This document shows, one piece after another, positions 1 through 12,042 of a stretch of DNA of 64,000 nucleotides (position 1 is its first letter; every line of letters begins with the position of its first letter). The notes below the pieces were generated by a model. The model saw nothing but the letters and a program-made list of their open reading frames with translations, was not told where the DNA came from and ran no database searches. Source of the stretch: Lineus longissimus (Eukaryota > Nemertea > Pilidiophora > Heteronemertea > Lineidae); the NCBI RefSeq assembly GCF_910592395.1, contig NC_088322.1, forward strand, positions 9,107,431-9,171,430, written 5' to 3'. The translations under genes and the position numbers were made by a program.

Positions 1-1450
1 GAGTATAGATGGCGCTGTAGTTGTCAGAGCATGTCAGCAAGAATGAACTGGCTTGTGATTGGCTGGCACGAATCATCTCAACTCTGCACGCTGCACGAGT
101 GATTGCCACCCTGCGTTGCACTCTCCGTCTGTTACGAAGAATGCCTGTCCGTCCGTTCAGAGTGCTCTGTTTAATGCAGAATGTGCTTTTTTACTATTTC
201 GTTGATTTGATTATGAATTCCGGGTTAAAAACTTTGAATGATCTAGATCTAGCTTTTACACATTTTCTCGCCTCATCTTTCAACTTCTATCTAAAAATTG
301 TCATTTTTGTTGATTCCTAGTGTGCGGGTGAGGGTGTGATAGTATAAAGACTTTGCTGGGTTGATTTTGTGTCATAAAGAATTGCTTTGGCTTGAATACA
401 GGTACAAAGATAACGCAGCACTAAGATTAGGTTAAGTGTATACTTGGAATGTATTGACTATGTTGGGGCTTTACGGAATTGAATAGCCACACTGGTATTG
501 AAAATGAAGTTTAAACACACAGTTCTAGAAATTAAAGTTTTTGAGCTTTTGAAAAAAGCTTTAAAATTTTTTGGCCAACAGAAATATGCACCCCCTAGTG
601 GGTTTTTTTGTTGGTTAAATGCGAAACCCCTTGAGATCCTGAAAAACCACTCACTCTTTTAACTAAGCCGAAAAACCCCTATAGATGCATCCAGTTTGTG
701 TTGGTGAAAAACCATGTTAAAGGTTTTCAAAGGCTGAAAATCCTTAATTTTGTAGCGTGTGCCCCTCAATATTTCTATCATGACTATACCCTGGCTTTTC
801 TCATACTCATGCTCTATCATGCTGGAAGATACCATTTAGACTATGATATATTTTCCTTGGGGTTGATTAATGTTCGAGAGCAAAATGTATTTGAATAAAT
901 GTGTTTTCCCAGCATGCATCTCACCCAGCACTGACTGTTCTATTGCACCTTTACTTGTAGACCAATCACATACGACCGTCTTTAGGTCAAAGGTCAACCT
1001 CTATTGTTCTTAGAGCCCACTGGTGCATGCCATCCCATCGTGGACTGAGGGTTAAAAAAGATCATATTAAAGAAAGTATTTGAATTTGCCCCAAACATGC
1101 AGTACATGTAGCAAACCCCTATGAGATTATTTCATTGTAACCATTTTAACCATGGCAATTCTCAGTTTACCATGGTAAACACTGCATTTTACCCTCGCAT
1201 TATTCATAAGAACAATAAGAATTAGAGTCGACTGTGGTAAAATTTGTAAATTGCGTTTACCATGGTTAAATGATGATGGTAAAATACTGTGAAGACGCTA
1301 TTAAGCCGGTTTTGGTGCGTGTATTTCAGGCGTCCTTCAACCGGCTAAATAACCACTACACGTTATATCTTTACCACAATGAAAAGCTACATGTATATGT
1401 AGGGATGATTTATTTTTGGGGGGGAAATGAAGCCCCCTCCCTTCAGTCCG
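1..1450. other. 5' flank, no recognisable gene
   Basis: I see no exon that matches a known family here. Short open frames exist, for example 21-320 on +, but they have no supporting domain or splice context. Positions 1130-1270 hold several copies of the short motif TTACCATGG. This stretch could be upstream regulatory or intronic DNA of the PDE1 locus. Confidence 0.4.
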
Positions 1451-1729
1451 ATGGGTAATGCTATGTCTTACAATGCTTGTTGTCTATCCAGAGAGGGTCC
1501 GCATGTTAGCCTAACTGACAGCGCTTTTGACGAGTCGTCGAAAGAGGAAGAATCACCGGTCAACCCTGGGGACGGGGTTGACGACAACAAACCTATCGGT
1601 CTTTCCCGTGTGACGTTACGTATCGTCACGCCAAAGAATCACCCCACGACACGGAGAAGGTTTCGAAGAGTTTATATTGCTTGGCATTATAGTTCACCCC
1701 CATGTCGACACCTCAGTTCTTCAGTTTAG
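1451..1729 (+). CDS. Candidate first coding exon with N-myristoylation-like start, unrecognised
   Basis: An open frame starts with the residues MGNAMSYNACCLS. Met-Gly followed by a nearby Cys pair is the usual form of a myristoylation/palmitoylation signal. The next ~45 residues are acidic and Ser/Pro-rich. No family is recognised. No strong splice donor follows: GTGTGA near 1619 and AAG/GTTTCG near 1659 are weak, and the frame otherwise runs to a stop at 1727-1729. The AAG/GTTTCG option would leave two nucleotides, which is in phase with the candidate exon at 7479. It could be an alternative first exon of PDE1, a separate gene or chance. Confidence 0.25.
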   Translation: MGNAMSYNACCLSREGPHVSLTDSAFDESSKEEESPVNPGDGVDDNKPIGLSRVTLRIVTPKNHPTTRRRFRRVYIAWHYSSPPCRHLSSSV

Positions 1730-4700
1730 GTTATGATCTCGTGGTTGGAGTCATCTTTTGCTTGCTGTGAATTACGAGACATTCTGATGTGAAAGAGACA
1801 TTATGCCCCCAAATAGAAAGTCCTAAAATGTTTGATCATTGTGAGCTAGTGGCCTTGTGCCATTTTGTTTCCATAGCCATGCCCCGAATCTGCCATGGAA
1901 AGTATCAAATAGGTGCCGGGAGACTAATTTACATGTACTTTAACAAGAAGATATTCTAACTGAGTGCAAACTAGTACTTGCAACTTTGCACATCAGATTT
2001 AGTGTGTCTGTAATTCACTCCCAGCATGCAACAGGAGGCTCTCAACCAATGAGATTGTGTAGCAATTCCAATTGGTTGATTGGTTGTAGTCGCCTGTGTT
2101 ACCCAACATTTGATTGGTTCATTTCACTTTTGTCCACATTGTTTACCTAATTTGGATATTTAAATTTTGCGCAGAGGGATTTAACTTGATTTGTTTCAGC
2201 GGGTTAGAGAATGTGTTGTTTCCAATACAAATTACATGTGACTGTGTTACCCGTTAATAATAAATGGTGATTTCGATATTTCCGTGAACTATACCTTTTT
2301 TAATTTTTTAATTTTTTAATGCAAAATTATAATATCTTTTAACCTTGCAAAAGCTGGAAGGTGTCATTCCTACTGCGAAAGGTCTTTCTCGGTATAGCAA
2401 AACTATGAATGATAAACGGATGAGTTTTTCCTATATAAGTCCAGTTGTTCCGGATTTTTTCAAATTTGCAAAATATTTTTTTAAGTTACTTGATACCAAG
2501 AATCAAGACTTGTCTTTATAACTTCTTGATGATGATATAATAGCAAAGAATCAAACTTTGCCAAAAGAATTAGAAATTTACCAACTTTTACAAAGAAATT
2601 CGAAATCATTATACCTAATACTTTCATTATGTTTCATCAACCTGTCTCTATCCCTTCAGTCACTAACATCAATTCATCGCTAATTTTGTTGTAATTTTTC
2701 AGACCTGGTCTCCCAAGTGACCCTGTCTTTTATGTCGCTGACCGTCAGCACACCTCAGTTTTGTCCGTTTATTTTCAACAGTAATTATTTTTTGTTCACC
2801 TTATGTTAATTACTATCAAGGTTAAGATGCACCTACATGTACATGTTTCACACAAATATGTAATACTTTGTTAAACTGAATTTTGAAAATCAATGGCATT
2901 TGAAAAAGTTGTGAACTGATTCTTGCTAATGGGGAGGTAGGGGGGGGGGGGATAGCACATTATAATCTGACTTATGACGTCACCGCGCAGACAAGGCCAC
3001 AACAATTATATACTCTGACAATAGCTGGCGGTAGACCCCCAGTTTATGACCTAATGTTAATCAACAAACTATCTTTAGCACAGGAGGGGACGACATTACT
3101 CTAAATTACAGTGCTAATATTATTACATACTCGAAACCTAAGTATAAAAATTGTTAACGAAATGTTATCGAAAATTCTAGGCTGCAAAATCACTGTTTAG
3201 GCCCAGGGAGTAAGGTGGACGTTCAGCTCACAGATAACCTGGATTATTTTAAAGATTAAGCATGCTTAGATAGCAGAATCAATAATCTATGAAATATGAA
3301 AAACCAGTTGAGAATACGACCTTTCAAATTAACAATTAGCACAAAGCCTTTCAATCTAGGGGTGCAAATTTATTGGAGTTACACCTGGAGCTTACTATTA
3401 TGTGGGATGATCTTTTTTCCAATTTTTGGAGAATTCTCTCATAGAAAGATATATGCATTTATGATAATAACTCGGCATAGAATTTTCGATGCCGGGCCAA
3501 AAATAACCATTTTAGAGGCATATTTGTAAGTTATTGCTCTGGCCTCTGTCACAACCCTGTATCATCTACTTGGCATTACGTCATTACAACATCATATGGT
3601 ATGCCCTGTTATGGCAGTCATCTGTGAAAAAATCAGTGTTTCTAAATTTCCTACCTCCCGTAAACATCAGCTCGGAACTACAAGTCAGTTTTACGATTCA
3701 CAACTACAGAAACACAAATAAAATGAAGGACATTGTTCATATTATCAAAACGTGTCATAGCATTCTTCATGTTTGTCTGTTATTATTGAACAATTTCTAA
3801 AAATATATGATATTGTTGAAAACTATGCCTACGCACAGTCACACATATACTCATCGAGGGTACAACAAAATACCGATAACTTGTGCTATTGTCATCCGAA
3901 GAGTTATCGATATAAAAATTTATGTCCCAGGGGGTTAACAGTGATCACAATGTAAAGTTACCTTATTCAGCTTGATACGCTTTTACGCGATTCAGAAATC
4001 TGATTCGGAAATTCTGCGGTATTTCTTTGGTATAGAGGACACTTTCGAGATCAAAGTGGTCTGGATTTATTTATATAATTATCTAAAGTAGCGTGAATTG
4101 AAATTGCATTTTATCTTTGAAGTGTTTTTTAAAGAAATATTTACCATACAATCTGTATAGTTTGTATGCATGGGTAAGAGTTGAAGTGCATCTTTAGTTG
4201 GTTTCGAGATCTATGTTTTAGCCTGCTGAGGTTTTAACACTATAGGTTTCGTAACTTAAAGGGGTGTAAGATGTCATTGCAGGCTCCCTTAGCTGACCAT
4301 CTCAGAGCAGTTGGGAGAAATTGTAGTAGGCCTATCGGGGCTGTGAGAGGAGGCAGGACGGTACTAAGCGGGAATGCAGGCGGCAGTTGCCCCCAAAGAC
4401 ATCTAAAAACGTGTTCTTCATGCGCATTTGTCCCCCTTGTGTCAAAAAGTGGTGTTCTGAGCATACTGCATGAGCATTTGTAAATGATTTTACGTGGTTC
4501 GAGGCCACCAAGGTTGAAGCTAACTTGGTGGGCTTCAGCGTGAGCAGGCTGTCTTCCCGGGCTGGACTAAATTATGTCGTCTGCCACCTGCACTTTGTAA
4601 ATTCAGAACTGACAAGCAAACAGTCCATTATTCACCCGAACAACAACGATATCCTTCCCGGAGAAGGCTACGTGCCTTTCTCACACAATCCACGGAAATT

Positions 4701-6530
4701 ACGGATTCCAAATATATAAAAATCAATTAAGTACTGGTTTATAATTTATAGCGAGCATTGCATCAAATGGATCAGTAAAGCAAAAAGCCCTACGAATCGA
4801 CCAAGGAATTAGTTGCCCAGCCGATAGTGCTAAATGCCGCATCTGCCGTAGCAGTAATTATCCTAGGGACATTAATTTTCCTTTGATGTCTCTTGGTTTT
4901 AATTTTGTTAATTAAAGGCAGGTGGCGTATTTCTGGGCAAACTGTAAGGATCAATATCAAGGAAGAAATTAAACCGCTCGTGTGCGGTCATTAATCATGG
5001 TTACAAAGAAGTTTATACCCCATATTTTGTTGACAGTTGACGGAATTAATTCATTAGTTAACTTAATAAGTGACGGCATTTTCAAAATAGTATGGGGCAA
5101 GGTTGACTTTGAGGGAAGATGTACCTGTCCTGACGTCCGGTAATAAGAAAACCATGTCCTGCTTCCAGACAGCTAGACAATTTCGGCTGAATCACAAGGC
5201 AATAGCATTGCCGTCTTGAACCGTATGGTCTATATGCTCCCTAACCGGGGTAAATCTCTATGCCATGCAAAAGTCTTGGTGGTCAAGATGTGGGATTGCA
5301 GACTTCTAATGAATCCCTGTAGATGGGGAGGTAAGGCTTAACGACAACGACAACTGCTGGTGACATAAATTACGTCTCGCGGTAAAAGCTAACAGTTCAT
5401 ATTCACAACAGTACCTTGAACCTTGCAAGACATGATTGATTTTGCTGTCAAGGGGTCATTTCAGCTTGTATTCTGGTATCAAAACAGAGTTCCTCTTGAA
5501 AGGTTAAGGAGTGACTTTGCCCGCAAGAGGATTAGATTTGACATTGCCTCATTCACTGCCTGTCCCAAATCCCACTGAAAATTAGGTTCGCTGATACACC
5601 AATGCAGAACTGGTTCATCCAGACGTCCCCAAAAGACCCCTTTTTAACATGCTTGTTCCAAGTCTGCATGTCTAGGCAACATATGCTCGTTAACTTGGAA
5701 TATCAACGACTGATATGCAGAGCATATTCCGCCGGGATTCTGGGTAATCCCGAAAATCTCCCTTGCTGGAGGATCAGGAAAACGATTGGTCGAAACCACC
5801 GCCAAGGCTAGTGCTAATCCTCCATGATGGATATGTTAATTCTTGCTTATATCCGATGGAAATTGTTTGTGCCTCGTAGTACAAATTGTTTCTTAAAGGC
5901 CAAATTCATTTGTGCATATTGTTTACACGCGGCTGGTTTGTAATTTTAATAAAAACATGGCCATGGCGAAAATAAAGCAGCGCGAAATTTCGTTTAGTGG
6001 TAGTCTCGCATTTGACCGTTGACTCACGACGGAGGCAAGATTAGCACTCATTGATTAAACTTTCATTAGCAAATTCTAAGAGAATAGTTAAGTTTTCTTC
6101 GAGCATGACTGCTTTAGAACTGGCAATGGACCAGAACAAGCTAAAGGTCACAAGGGTAAATTTAAAGCGTGATGAAGACCAAATGTTCTAAAAATATATA
6201 TCTGACAAGTGCTGGAGTAATTGGTGTATATGGCACTTAGATAAACCGCCACTGAAGAAGAACTTCCGTATCTGCACCAAGTTGTCATGGTTTCTGGACC
6301 CCACAGGCTACAATAACAACAACATCACATGTTACCCTAACTGAACCAACTCACAGTACAGCCTGGTGCTACAGTGATGGGTTTTTGCAGAGACGTGTGC
6401 TGTTGCTGCGATAAGCATCAAGAAAATGTCCTTTTAAATCAGTTAGTGATGAAAATCATTCAAAATAGTATGTGCATGTACATTGGAAGACATGAATAAC
6501 TTCCAAGTACATGTAGGTTGTTTGAATAAG
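1730..6530. other. Non-coding stretch, no gene recognised
   Basis: This stretch is AT-rich with scattered short open frames lacking domains or convincing splice sites. It includes a G homopolymer near 2940-2952. The frames at 4240-4483 overlap on both strands and look like chance ORFs. Nothing else could be assigned. Confidence 0.45.
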
Positions 6531-6536
6531 GCTATT

Positions 6537-6695
6537 GTCAGAGCTCTGCCAGAAACATCATTTAAGAGGCAACTCAAAACCACCTTGTTTGAGGACTATT
6601 TGGGGGGGGGGGTGCCTTGAGCGTGGTGTACCACGGAAAGGCGCCCTATATAAGTATTTCTATTCATTCATTCATTCATTCATTCATTCATTGTT
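6537..6695 (+). mobile_element. 3' end of a non-LTR (L2/CR1-like) retrotransposon with ATTC tail
   Basis: The + strand encodes ALPETSFKRQLKTTLF, which resembles the C-terminal end of L2/CR1/jockey-type reverse transcriptase ORFs (the common S-x-F-K-x-x-L-K-T-x-L-F ending). It is followed by a G run, a short 3' UTR with GCGCCCTATATAAG, and a pure (ATTC)n tail at about 6661-6690. Such microsatellite tails are typical of L2/CR1 3' ends. The copy is severely 5'-truncated and dead. Confidence 0.6.
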
Positions 6696-7478
6696 ACTTT
6701 TGAGCAGTGGTAAACTCAAGCTGCCTGTGGAAATGTGATAACGAAATGGCCGAACTTCATTTTCGAAAGCTATCTTTACTCTATGGGCACCAAGTAGACA
6801 TCAAAGAAGCGAATACATGAAATATGCCCACAAACTGACATTATTCCCAACCAATCAAAATAGACCCAGAATCAAGATAAGACTTATTTCCAACTCGGTC
6901 CTCGTTCTGTGCCTCAATGTCACTTTCGACAGTGATTGGCTGCTTCTTATGTTGCAGGAAGGAGTCTGCCGGCTTCCTCACTTAGCAACCACCGTCACTG
7001 TCAGACCACTTCCCTCTTTCTGACAGAAAACATATCGAGTAGTTTAAAGATATGGGGTGTCTCGAAAAAAATATAGCATGGTTTAATACTGTCTTCATAT
7101 AACCATTGCACACATATGTAGTTCATAACCTTCTCATCATGTAAGGAGCAATTGTAGCCCAAAAAGCGCAATATTGATGACAAGAGGAGCAGCTGCTCTT
7201 TAGGTGACTTAATACACACGGCTGGGGGACTGGGTAATATATAATTCAGAGCTGCATGTATATTCGTCACACAACATGAATAGTTTGTACTGTGTGATAG
7301 AAGAGACTCCTATTGGCGCCTTCTTTAACAGTTAGTCTGACCTCACTGGCTTATGTCAAGATGGTATCCCTCTGAAGGGGGTAGGGGCTGAGGCCATGTA
7401 TGTAGAAAACCAACATATCATATGGTTTCCAATTCAGCACCAAAACAAGCCTTTCATCAGCAACCTTTTTTTCTTCAG

Positions 7479-7857
7479 AGCTTTGAGAGTCGTAGCACTT
7501 AACTTGGGCAAAGCCCTGCAGATATTGTACAAAATGCTCGAATTATCCTTTCATCAATTATTTGATAACAGGAAAAAGAATAAGAATAGTGACATGCAAG
7601 ATGTTCCCGAGATCTCAGAACCGTCGGATGTCGTCAACGCAGATGATATCGTCATTGAAGATGCAGACGGCCATACTCAAAACGGTACAGCTGAAAATGG
7701 CCTTGACCATGATCTTGGGTCTTCCAATAACCTTCATCCCAACCGCGAGCCCATCATGAAGGTCAAGAAACCGCAGAAACTAAAACCGATGAAGGAAAGT
7801 GACCAAACGCCGAAAAATCAAAATGCGAAAAAAATGAAAGATGGGTACGATGAGTAA
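7479..7857 (+). CDS. Candidate exon, unrecognised; possible alternative N-terminal exon of PDE1 or last exon of another gene
   Basis: A strong polypyrimidine acceptor (TTTTTTTCTTCAG) precedes 7479. The downstream frame is open for about 125 codons to a stop at 7855-7857. It begins ALRVVALNLGKALQILYKM and becomes acidic, then Lys-rich. There are two readings. (a) It is a terminal exon that uses the stop. (b) A donor G/GTACGA ends the exon at 7844 in phase 2, which matches the phase of the first certain PDE1 exon at 11860 and would join the Lys-rich tail directly to the PDE1 N-terminal domain. It does not resemble the usual PDE1 calmodulin-binding segment. No family was recognised. Confidence 0.4.
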
Positions 7858-8330
7858 AAGTTTCAAATTCAAATTCTAACAAGTTCACAGCTTCACAGGT
7901 GTGGTTATTTCTAATTCAGATTCTAACTATTTCACAATTTGTAATTAAAACTATTCGCAAATTGTACCACGTCACGGCTTGTATTAATGTTTAATTTTTC
8001 ACCAATTTCTAACAATTTCACTGCTACATATTACGGGTATGCGGTATTTCTGATTCAATTCTATAGCTACATGTAGCTCACGATTTGTAATTTTAGATAT
8101 GTGAAACTTATACCACGTTGTCACAGCTTGTACCAGTTACACATGTGTGATGCTTTTTAACTTTTTAACTTTCAATCATATTCTCACTGCTCTGAAGTGC
8201 TTTTGACTCTCACTCGATGCATTATTCGAAATTGCTGTAGATACCATAGCAACAAGTTTACCAAGTAACCAGTTCTGTATCAACAGACCCTGCACTTGTG
8301 GTTACTAGGCAAGATTCATTCAACAAACAT
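7858..8330. other. Non-coding, AT-rich repeat-like text
   Basis: Short phrases such as TTCTAAC, CACAATTTGTAATT and TACCACGT recur irregularly, as in a degraded tandem repeat. No gene was seen. Confidence 0.4.
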
Positions 8331-8339
8331 TTTGTACAC

Positions 8340-8630
8340 AACAGGACACTAAGGCAACAGTAACCTTTGCAGCAAACATTTCCTTCTCGACAGGTAGCTT
8401 ATGACATATCTAACCATGACAACAAACATTTCCTTCACAGTAGGTTGCTTAGGACAGCAGTAAACCTAGCAACGAAGATTTCCTTCACACAGGTCACTAA
8501 CAGCAACAGTAACCATGACAACAAACACTTCTTTCACAGAAGGTTGCTTAGGACAACAGTAACCAAAGCAACGACGATTTCCTTCACAACAGGTCACTTA
8601 CAGCAACAGTAACCATGACAACAGATACCT
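8340..8630. repeat. Degenerate tandem repeat, ~60-bp unit
   Basis: Phrases of the type ACAGTAACCATGACAACA, AACATTTCCTTCACA and AGGTTGCTTAGGACA recur four to five times with a period of about 60 bp and visible divergence. The open frame across it is a by-product of the repeat. Confidence 0.6.
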
Positions 8631-11600
8631 TACTAACAAACACATGGATATTTTAACAAATGATTAAACACATAGCATTTGTCTTAAATCGACAGAAACT
8701 CAATGGCTGAAAAAGTACATGTCAATGATAGTTCCCCTACTGCTGAATCAGGGTTTGTATGTTTTTCTTCGTGAGTCTGGTGCAATATTGACACAGTGAA
8801 TTTCACTTCAGTTGTTAGTCAGTCTTTGCTAAGGTCTTTGTACTGACTGAAAAGTGAAGTGAAAACGTAATTTCTTTTTGAACATTTTCATATGCTCACC
8901 CAAGTTTATTCAAACCGTTATCGCAACTTGATTTTTCAATCACAAACGCAAAGAAAAGAAAATTCGGGGTGACTTATTCTGTTGTAGAATTAGAGCGATT
9001 GTCATGCCACCTAGAATATTATGACGGAACTAATCACGTCATCCAGCTCACAAGCTGTTATCAAACGATGATAAGTTCCTAATGGAAGATGAGGGGCATG
9101 TGTGTGACCATTTGTACTCTAGTTTCACCAATCTAAGACCATTTGATTAATTACTATAAAATCAACTCAAAAGCCAAGCTAGAACCCGCATCATGACTCT
9201 TAGACAACTGATCTCCCATTTTATGAATATTTAGAAATTGTCTCATGCAGATCGGTGAAGCTGGGGTATTGTATTACTAACACATAGTGTTATGGTGAAA
9301 TATGCAGAATTGGATTAGAAAGGAAAGACACTAAATAGAATATTGCACCAGAGCATTTTCTTACTGATTTGAAGATCAGATGAAAATAAATCCAAGTTTT
9401 TAAATACTTCGTCTTCTTCAAATCTGCTTCTTTTCTCATATTTTCTAACATTTTCAATTACCACACCATTCTTCGTGTAGTGTCATAATGGAATAGCCCA
9501 TCCCACTGATGAGACTATTTCTGGTGTAGTCCATTATGACAACAAAGGGTGTTGGAAGCTTTGAAATAATTCCAACTCAAAGCATGACATTTGCATGAAC
9601 TTACTTGCGTCCTATTGCATTTTTGAATGAAAGTACATCATGAGACTTTTTGTCTTTGTTTGTATTATGGATGCAGCCTGCTTACCGGTTTTCTTTGAAT
9701 CTATAACAATTGTCAAATTGTTATTGGTGAAAGTTTTCATTGCATGTTCTTAACTAGACTAACTCTAACATCTACGACACTAGTCAGGATAGGGTAAATT
9801 TTCTATTCGCATAATCTTCCCTTCTCTTTACTATTTGGGGAAATCATAACCCCTGTCGCACTATTTCCATACTAGTAATTTATCAGTTACAGGACACCTA
9901 ACCCCCTGTCATTTAGAAGTCAGTCACAGCCCTTAAAAATTTAAGATTTCAGCACGAAAACTGCATATGCACCCCCAGGCAACATATTCCCTGTTTAGAG
10001 TTGAAAAGGGTGGTTCTTCTTACAATAAAATGGATAATGGGTTGGTGGGAGTACATTTCCATCTTTCAAAGTGTCTTCACTGTCATCGCAACGATCACTT
10101 GAGACATCGACTATAGTGGTACCTGGCGAAGCATGCATGAACTAAACCAGTGACTGGTGGTCTTCAGAATGTTGTACGTTTTGCTGGTTAGTGTTTGGTT
10201 TGTCTACTAAACTGACACTTAACACCCAGTATGTCATTTACTGGCATAATACAGGAGAAATTACAAAAACAATTTCAGTTCACTATAAAATAATGGACCA
10301 TTCTCTTGTGTTTAGAAGTTACATTGTAGCCAAAAGGATGTCATTTATTCATCAGTTTCAACGTGTTTCATCAAATTCAAAATGACTCAGTTATGCTAAT
10401 TTTAGGCCATAATCTGTCATCGGAGTATCAATTGACATTCTTGTGGTTTAAAAGTTGGAATTTAGAATTCATTTTACATGTATTTTGTTTCTTTTTGGCA
10501 GATGGGTTCTATATAGTTATTCATACATTTTTGAATGTTTATTATTTGAAATTTGATTTGAGACATGGGTATATGTGTGTCTTTCGTTAAAGGGACTATG
10601 ACTGTTCGTCAGTGGAATTTTCTTTATTTCATGGGCGTTGCCCTTGTTTTTGGGTTGGATAAGAACTGTTTGATTGTCTTTAACTAGGCCTACCTGTCAT
10701 TTTAATAACGTGTGTGATTGTAAAAACTACAGCGTCGTTTTAAAGAACTGGTCAAATACATTGGTGCTTTACTAGTTGTACGTCATTATTATTCCAAAGA
10801 AATAACCATTTACCTGGAAATATTTGTGCGCCTTTTATTCAGGTTTTTTTGTTGATAATCATGAAAATATGTGGCTGCGAAAAAACACGTATTCGAAATT
10901 GAAGCAATGGTGGGTAAAACTGCACATAATTCCATTGGTTTTAGACGGACTTTTGCAGTTTTAGCTTTCAGTGCCTCTGTTACAGAGTGCGTCAAAAGGC
11001 TACATAATTAAACCAGGGTCTTTCAAATGAAGTCTTTCAAATAAATTCATTTGAAAGACTCTGATTAAACGTAGGCCTAAGCTGAAGCCAATTTTACAAA
11101 ACAATAAAATGACATCGAATATTTCCTGGTCTACGGTGTATTGTTTCGTCCCCTGTTCGTACATGATATTTTGCTTATTAACAGTTAACCACCTCCCTCC
11201 TAACACTAACAATCAGCATTAAATAATGCACTGTTTTTTCCATTTCTTCTTAACATATTGAGGACGAAAGCAATGAACTTTTAGGTATGATTCCGGAAAT
11301 TTTAAGATGAGCTACTGGTGAAACAAAACACTGCTAACCACTCAGTGCAGATATGAACTGTAGAGCAATGAGCTATCGAATTTATCAGTAAAGACAACTC
11401 TGCCCAGGGGCCAATCTTTATTCTTCTGGGCTCTTTGTAAAAATATGCAAGTCCTCAAAGTGTTAATGATATTTTTTTAATCATCTATATTTGAGTCCAG
11501 TCATTATCGGCTGTAGTCGGCCGTTCTTTAAATTCTGTAAAGTCGGAAAAAGTAAATTTATGTAATACTATCATGTCTGAGATTTGGTCACTAAATCTGC

Positions 11601-11859
11601 TTCAAATCTCTCTCTATCATAAATCTGAATGTCAGTCAATGGAAAATCTTGAAAGATACATGTATTTTTGTGTGTCTTCTACAAATTATGTTCAGTGTGC
11701 AGTTTTTAATAAGTCTTCTAAAAATTATGGTCTTAGATTTGTAGAAGAATTCTGTCTTATGGCCTTGAACCTTCATATACATGTATGGCCTTGACCTAGT
11801 TCCATTATTTAACCTTGACCTCTTTCTCCTCATTAACATATTTCTATTTCTATCAACAG
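8631..11859. other. Non-coding stretch upstream of the first certain PDE1 exon
   Basis: I searched for the exon that should encode the PDE1 calmodulin-binding segment ending in DETR just before exon 1, and did not find it. Two 12-bp perfect inverted arms (AGTCTTTCAAAT and its complement) lie at 11031-11042 and 11049-11060. No other feature was supported. Confidence 0.4.
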
Positions 11860-12042
11860 ACGGCTTTGTGATGAAGACGACGAGCTCAGCGAGGTCGAGC
11901 CGGACGCCGTTCCGACGGAGGTGCGGGATTGGCTAGCGTTGACCTTTACAAGGTCAATGAGCAACATAAAGCGGCGCGGGGAGGAGAAGCCGAAATTCCG
12001 TAGCGTGGCACATGCAATCCGGGCGGGGATTATGGTGGATAG
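11860..12042 (+). CDS. PDE1: PDE1 exon 1 (of those found): PDE1 N-terminal domain
   Basis: The acceptor is TATCAACAG and the donor is AG/GTAGGT. It encodes a segment with EDDELSEV, VPTEVRDWLALTFTRSM and EKPKFRSVAHAIRAGI, matching the conserved PDE1 N-terminal domain that separates the calmodulin sites from the catalytic core. It enters needing two bases from an upstream exon and leaves in phase 2. Confidence 0.92.

Noticed and set aside
21-320. 99-codon frame at the left edge
   Set aside because: No recognisable domain or splice context; the composition looks non-coding.
4240-4483. Overlapping frames on both strands
   Set aside because: Mutually antisense with no family match and no nearby splice sites.
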